DNA of 64,000 nucleotides from Motacilla alba alba. Lineage: Eukaryota > Chordata > Aves > Passeriformes > Motacillidae. Below, one piece after another: positions 59,341 through 64,000 of this stretch. A program made the translations under genes and the position numbers. Numbering within the stretch: position 1 is the stretch's first letter; the number at the start of each line of letters is the position of its first letter. The DNA lies in the NCBI RefSeq assembly GCF_015832195.1, contig NC_052030.1, positions 9,815,439 through 9,879,438 on the forward strand, given 5' to 3'. Below the pieces are notes generated by a model. It did no database searches and was not told where the DNA came from. It worked only from the letters and a program-made list of their open reading frames with translations.

Positions 59341-62300
59341 ATGGACGCGTTCGTGGTTAAACTGCCCCGCGGGCCGGCGGGCGATGGCGGCGGCAGCGGC
59401 GGGAAGAGGCCGCGGCTGGAGAAGCCTGGCCCGGAGCGGCCCCCGCCGCGGGAGATCCGCGCCGAGGGGCTCAGCTGCGATTACCGCATCCTCTTCGGCA
59501 AGGCCGAGGCGGACGAGATCTTCCAGGAGCTGGAGAAGGAGGTGGAGTATTTCGAAGGTATATTCCTGCCCTGCGAGGGTGCTGCAGCACGGGCTGGCCA
59601 GGGAGGCTCCGGAGGCCTCCCGAAGGGCCTGGGCCGTGCTCTTGGGGACCCTGCTTGGGCAGGAGGGTGGCCGGGATGACCCCCCCGGTCCCTCCCAACC
59701 TCAGCCTTTCTGTGTCCAGCTGTATTCCCCTCTGTATCCCTCTTCCCAGTGAAGCGTTTCCCTGCCCAGCTCACCCAGGTGGGTCCCAGAGCAGTTCCCG
59801 GGGCCCGGGCACAGCCGGTGGGCACTGTGGGGTTCCTGCAGCCACCTGGTGTTGTCACAACGTGGCCCTGAGAAGCCAAGGACACAGGTCTGACCCCACA
59901 GGGTTGGTTTTGCTGAGCTGGAAGTATTTGTGGAGGGATAATCCTGGAGTGGTGGCTGGAATTTGTTGGAGATGCAGCATGTGAGGGATGTGATGGGGGT
60001 GCTGCTCATCCCATTGGAGGGAGAGGACAAGAGGGACACAAACCCCGGGAACAGGGATGACTCGAGGCTCGACATGAGCCTCCTCATTCCTGTTTGGAGA
60101 TTCCCAGAAGCTGCAGATCCAGGAGAATGTTGGGATGTGCAGAGCCCACACAAACCCGGGGTTGATCCTTCCCGCAGACGACGCGACAAAGCTGCACGTG
60201 TTCGGCACGTGGCACAAGATTCCCAGGAAGAAGGTGACCTATGGAGACCCTGGCTTGTCCTACACCTACTCCGGGGTCACGTTCCACCCCAAGCCCTGGA
60301 TCCCGGTGCTGACCCGGATCCGGGAGCGCGTCACCTTGGAAACGGGACACACCTTCAACTTCGTCCTCATCAACAGGTACAGCCCCTTCCCACCCAGCAG
60401 CTTTTGCTTCAAGTGAAACAAAAAACAACCCCAAATTTATGTGCTGGAATCCGAAATGCTGGCGGCTCTCAGGACTTTGGGCCTGTAAGCTAAAGCTTAG
60501 AGTTAAACACAGGATTTAAGGCCTTAGAAAAGGCTTCCAAACTTAAGTGCAAGAGTGTGGATTTGTGGTTTAAAGCAGAGACAATAAGTGTAAACTAAGT
60601 AAAACTAAGCTTAAGCTAAGTAAAATGAAGTTTAGAATTTTAGAGTTTAAAATAAAGAAAAAATAAAAGTATCTAGAAAGGCAAACAAGAAGTTTAGAAT
60701 GCAGCACTCTAAGTTTGTGTCTCAGAATTAACTAAGAAAGCTTACACTGTAACATGAGTCTATAAGACAAAATATTTAAAGTCAAAAACATAAACATCTT
60801 TGTTAAAAGTGTTTTATTAATCAATAAATCCTTTAAAAGTCTTATAACTAGAAGTCTTGTAGCTTTCTGAGCTATAAAAATGTGAGCTGAACTCAACCTT
60901 TCCTCCTTACATGAAAGATAAGAAGAATAAACTGCATCATTAAAAATAATTCAGAGATCCTGTCTTAAATTAATTCCAGAATTCCTCTCACTTGTGCAGC
61001 GTTTGAGTTGTCTGGTTTGATTTCATTGGGAAATAATTGCTATATTGGTAAGCAATTGATGGCAGGCGTGGGAAATGGGTTTGTGGAGAATTCCCAAAGC
61101 CTGACAGACGCTCACACAGCGAGTACCTGCATGGGAACGCTGAAATAAACGTTCACTGTGAAACGTCACGGGATAGCACGGACATTGCTGAGAGGAAGGG
61201 AACTAGAAACAAGGGTTAAAGGATGGCTTTGCAGATAAAACTGGAGACCTTGGAGAAACAGAACTGAGAGATGCACTGTAGTAGGACCCACGAGGGGTAA
61301 CTTTGGGTGATTGGTTTTAAGGCATTTACGGCATGGAGTGGCAAAAGCTGCTGGGGAAGAAATGCTCATAGTGTACAAAAATTAGGAAATAGTTGGCTTC
61401 TGATTGTGATGGTGTGAATTGTAACAGCCTCGTTATCTCAGCCTTCACGTGAGACTGAAAATGGAAGAAATGTTTTCAAAATGCCTTTCAGCTGCCCTAT
61501 TTCTGGGTCAGAAAAAAGGCTTAATCCCACAGGTAGCAATTAACAGAGTTAATTAACAGAGTTAATTATTATTAAATTAATATATTTAATAATTATTAGT
61601 TTATTAAATCAATTAATTTAAATGTATATATTATATATCTGTTATTAAAATAATTATTTTAAATATATATTATGTGTTATTAAATTAATTGATATGTTAA
61701 TTATTAATGTATTAAATTAATTTATGTAATTGTATATATGTTCATAAATTAATTTAATTAGATATAATATAACTTATTTATTGTCAAATTAATTAATTAT
61801 ATATAATATATCTTTTCATATTCTATATAATTAAAATCAATATAAAATTAAATATAAAGAATTAATATATATTTATTATTTCTAAATATATAAAAATAGA
61901 TAAAGTAGAACTATATAAATATAAAATATAAAAAATATAAATATAAAACAGAAATGCATAAGTATAAAATTTAAAAATAATAAATATATTAAAAATAAAA
62001 TATAAATTTAAATATAAAAATAATACATATAATACAAAAATATTCATTTAATTATAATTATTAAATTAATATGGATTTAAAAGATATTTTAAGTTAAGTT
62101 ATTTACAAACCCAGAGTTAATTGCCAGGTACAAAGATGGCCTGGACCACATCGGGGAGCACCGTGACGACGAGAAGGAGCTGGTTCCCCTCAGCCCCATC
62201 GCCTCGGTGTCCTTCGGAGCCTGCCGGGATTTCGTGTTCCGCCGCCGGGGCCGGGCGGGGCTGCGGGGCCCCGCGAGGATCAGCCTGGCGCTGGCGCACG

Positions 62301-62458
62301 GCAGCCTGCTGCTCATGAAGCACCCCACCAACGAGCACTGGCACCACAGCCTGCCCCCGCGCCGCAGGGTGCTGGCCCCCCGCGTCAACCTCACCTTCAG
62401 GAACGTGCTGCCCGCGGCCGGGCGGGGGAACGCTCGCCCTCTGGGCTCTGAAAAGTGA
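59341..62458 (+). CDS. ALKBH2: ALKBH2, DNA oxidative demethylase (complete, 3 exons)
   Basis: Exons are 59341-59557, 60178-60376 and 62128-62458 (747 nt, 248 aa; human is 261). The enzyme is a nuclear Fe(II)/2-oxoglutarate dioxygenase that reverses 1-methyladenine, 3-methylcytosine and etheno adducts in double-stranded DNA. Iron ligands H150 and D152 (in GEHRDDE) and H212 (in HWHHSLP) are present, as are 2-oxoglutarate-binding arginines R224 and R230 in APRVNLTFR. The VFG finger (F81 in the middle) that fills the gap left by the flipped base is conserved. The segment FGKAEADEIFQELEKEVEYF is nearly identical to human. After FVFRR the protein has an Arg/Gly-rich loop that differs from mammals. 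The ATG has G at +4. Introns are GT-AG. Confidence 0.97.
60377..62127 (+). other. ALKBH2: ALKBH2 intron 2 with 0.5-kb A/T-only block
   Basis: Positions about 61540-62100 are almost exclusively A and T, ending within 30 bp of the exon 3 acceptor. The region 60490-60870 is also A-rich, with repeated TAAGCTTAAG-like words. No gene is seen. Confidence 0.75.
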
Positions 62459-62955
62459 ATTCAGCTCCTGCTGGAACCCTGGAGTCACCTGCTCTGAAGT
62501 TTCAGTTCCTGCTGGAACCCTGGGGTCACCTGCTCCGAAGTTTCAGTTCCTGCTGGAACCGTGGAGTCACCCTTTCCAGCAGGTGCATTCTGGATTCACC
62601 TCCTGGTCCATCACCTAATGGACACAATTTGGTAATTTTGCTGCTGAAGCCTGTGGCCACTGATCTCCAGAAAGGTTTTTTTCCCTCTGGGAAATGTTGC
62701 TCTGGTCCTGCTGATCTGTTTTCTGATTGCTCCCCTTGTTTTTCTCAGGAAGAAGTTTGTTCTCAGCTGATCTTTGTCTAAGCAGTGTTCCAAGAAGATG
62801 AAAATGCTCCTGGCTGGAGGCAGCAGTTTGTGAACACTGTGAGCCACAAGCTGTGATCGTGTAAAGCTGATATTCTGCAGGTGGCACTTTCTGTCAATGA
62901 GCTCTGGTTTGCTTGGGGGTTTTTAATTAAAATAAAGCAAAACGAGCCTGACATG
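62459..62955 (+). terminator. ALKBH2: ALKBH2 3' UTR and poly(A) signal
   Basis: AATAAA at 62931-62936 lies 473 bp after the stop. The first part holds about three copies of a 45-bp direct repeat (CTGCTGGAACC-containing, 62466-62580). Confidence 0.7.
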
Positions 62956-63569
62956 GAGAAGGGGAGTGCTGAGGTGTGAGGCCAGGGTGTGGCTGGATGA
63001 GTGTTTGACTCCTGTCTGCTTGAATTCCTCTGCTCCTGAGGGAGGCTGCTCTTGCAGGAGAAGCACGAGAATTTTCCTCCCTCAGGTACTTTGTACAAAA
63101 ACCAGGCAGCAAAAAATGCCCTTGTGGGGAAGAACTGGGTTGTCCCATTTCCATTGAAAGGTTGTCACTCTGAGAGTGTATTTTCCTAAATAATTATCCC
63201 TAGGGATCCCCTCCTGACTGCCTGAAAGCCACCACCTTCCACAACCACAGGGAATCCTGCTGAAAATGAGGGAATTCTGTCCACTCTCCACGAGATCTTG
63301 AACCATCAAGGAATGGTAAGTTCCGGGTGAGAACAGGAACCAAATCCTGTGTAACCTGGCTGCAGGCACTGGAATTAGTGCTGGGCTCTGGCCTTCAGTG
63401 GTGGGTCCATTATTCCTGTGGAATTCAGGCCTGGTACTTCCCACCCTCTGCCACTCCTGAGATGCTCTGTGGAGCTTGAAAATCTTTCTTACCCCGGGCT
63501 TGTGAAGTGTTGTTTGAACCCCTTGGGCTCCCAGCTTGGTGTTTGTTTCAAGACATTCCCACACTGATT
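62956..63569. other. Spacer after ALKBH2 with nothing recognised
   Basis: No coding frame with family resemblance, RNA gene or clear repeat was recognised between the ALKBH2 poly(A) signal and the minus-strand signal at 63.59 kb. Confidence 0.5.
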
Positions 63570-64000
63570 TTTCTACCAAGTTTGTTCTTTTATTGCTACT
63601 GTACAGTTACAAAAATACCCTGAAGTGGAAAAAAAGCAACTTCCAACAGCAGTGCAGTGCTTGGACTGGAACAGACATTTTTAAATTAACACACAACATA
63701 AGACAAGAATAATCCAAACACAGAAATGTCATCTTGGAGCTCTTAATTCTTTACAATTTATTAACATCTTCTCCACCATGGCAGCTTGGGAGGGACGAGT
63801 ACCAGTGTTTGTTTGAGCCTTGTGGCTGCACAGAGCCCTCCAGAGGGGAGGTTTGGCTGGAAAACAGATCCCAGTGACCTCCAGAGGGGAGGTTTGGCTG
63901 GAAAACAGATCCCAGTGACCTCCAGAGGGGAGGTTTAGCTGCAAAACACAGAGCTCTGTGACCTCTGGAAAGACAGATCCCAGTGACCTGCTAAGGGAGG
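63570..64000 (-). terminator. Probable 3' UTR of a minus-strand gene, by synteny USP30 (partial)
   Basis: Minus-strand AATAAA motifs are at 63594-63589 and 63762-63757, with G/T-rich sequence beyond the first one on that strand. In human, USP30 ends tail-to-tail with ALKBH2, so this is where its 3' UTR would fall. No coding exon is inside the window, so the identity is inference only. Confidence 0.35.
63839..63961 (+). repeat. 41-bp tandem repeat, 3 copies
   Basis: CCAGAGGGGAGGTTTGGCTG-type units lie in the putative minus-strand 3' UTR at the right edge of the window. Confidence 0.9.

Noticed and set aside
59020..62458. UNG and ALKBH2 as an operon-like fusion
   Set aside because: They are on opposite strands with separate starts and poly(A) signals; only the promoter is shared.

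Overview
The window is nuclear vertebrate DNA, most likely from a bird and plausibly the equivalent of chicken chromosome 15. It has intron-rich genes with GT-AG introns and CpG islands at promoters. CR1 LINE tails are scattered throughout and minisatellites are abundant. The gene order FOXN4 - ACACB - UNG - ALKBH2 matches human 12q24.11. No prokaryotic features, tRNA, rRNA or CRISPR array were seen.

Layout: 1-12.3 kb is upstream of FOXN4 with no recognisable gene; it holds CR1 fragments, minisatellites, a locally duplicated 96-bp element and AT-rich stretches that resemble conserved enhancers. 12.6-14.06 kb is the FOXN4 CpG-island promoter. FOXN4 (+, CDS 14098-29667, nine coding exons, 511 aa) runs to a poly(A) signal at 31131. 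ACACB (-, CDS 53045-32707, 52 coding exons, 2393 aa) converges on it, with its poly(A) signal at 31593-31598. UNG (-, CDS 59109-55239, seven exons, 295 aa nuclear form) follows, with a second internal start region for a mitochondrial form. ALKBH2 (+, CDS 59341-62458, three exons, 248 aa) diverges from UNG across 231 bp. At 63.57-64 kb a minus-strand 3' UTR probably begins, by synteny USP30.

All four reading frames were rebuilt exon by exon. Each gives an uninterrupted frame whose total length is a multiple of three, and no gene looks broken. FOXN4 is a forkhead transcription factor. ACACB makes malonyl-CoA at the mitochondrial surface. UNG (removal of uracil from DNA) and ALKBH2 (oxidative reversal of alkylated bases) are two DNA-repair enzymes sharing one short CpG-rich divergent promoter with perfect E2F and NRF1 motifs.

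No new multi-gene system is present. The points most worth checking are regulatory or structural: the shared UNG/ALKBH2 promoter, a five-CCAAT array upstream of the mitochondrial UNG start, an in-frame 39-bp duplication in that leader, a 93/96-identical duplicated element upstream of FOXN4, an RFX-type site in FOXN4 intron 2, a 44-bp hairpin minisatellite, and a GC-AG intron in ACACB.
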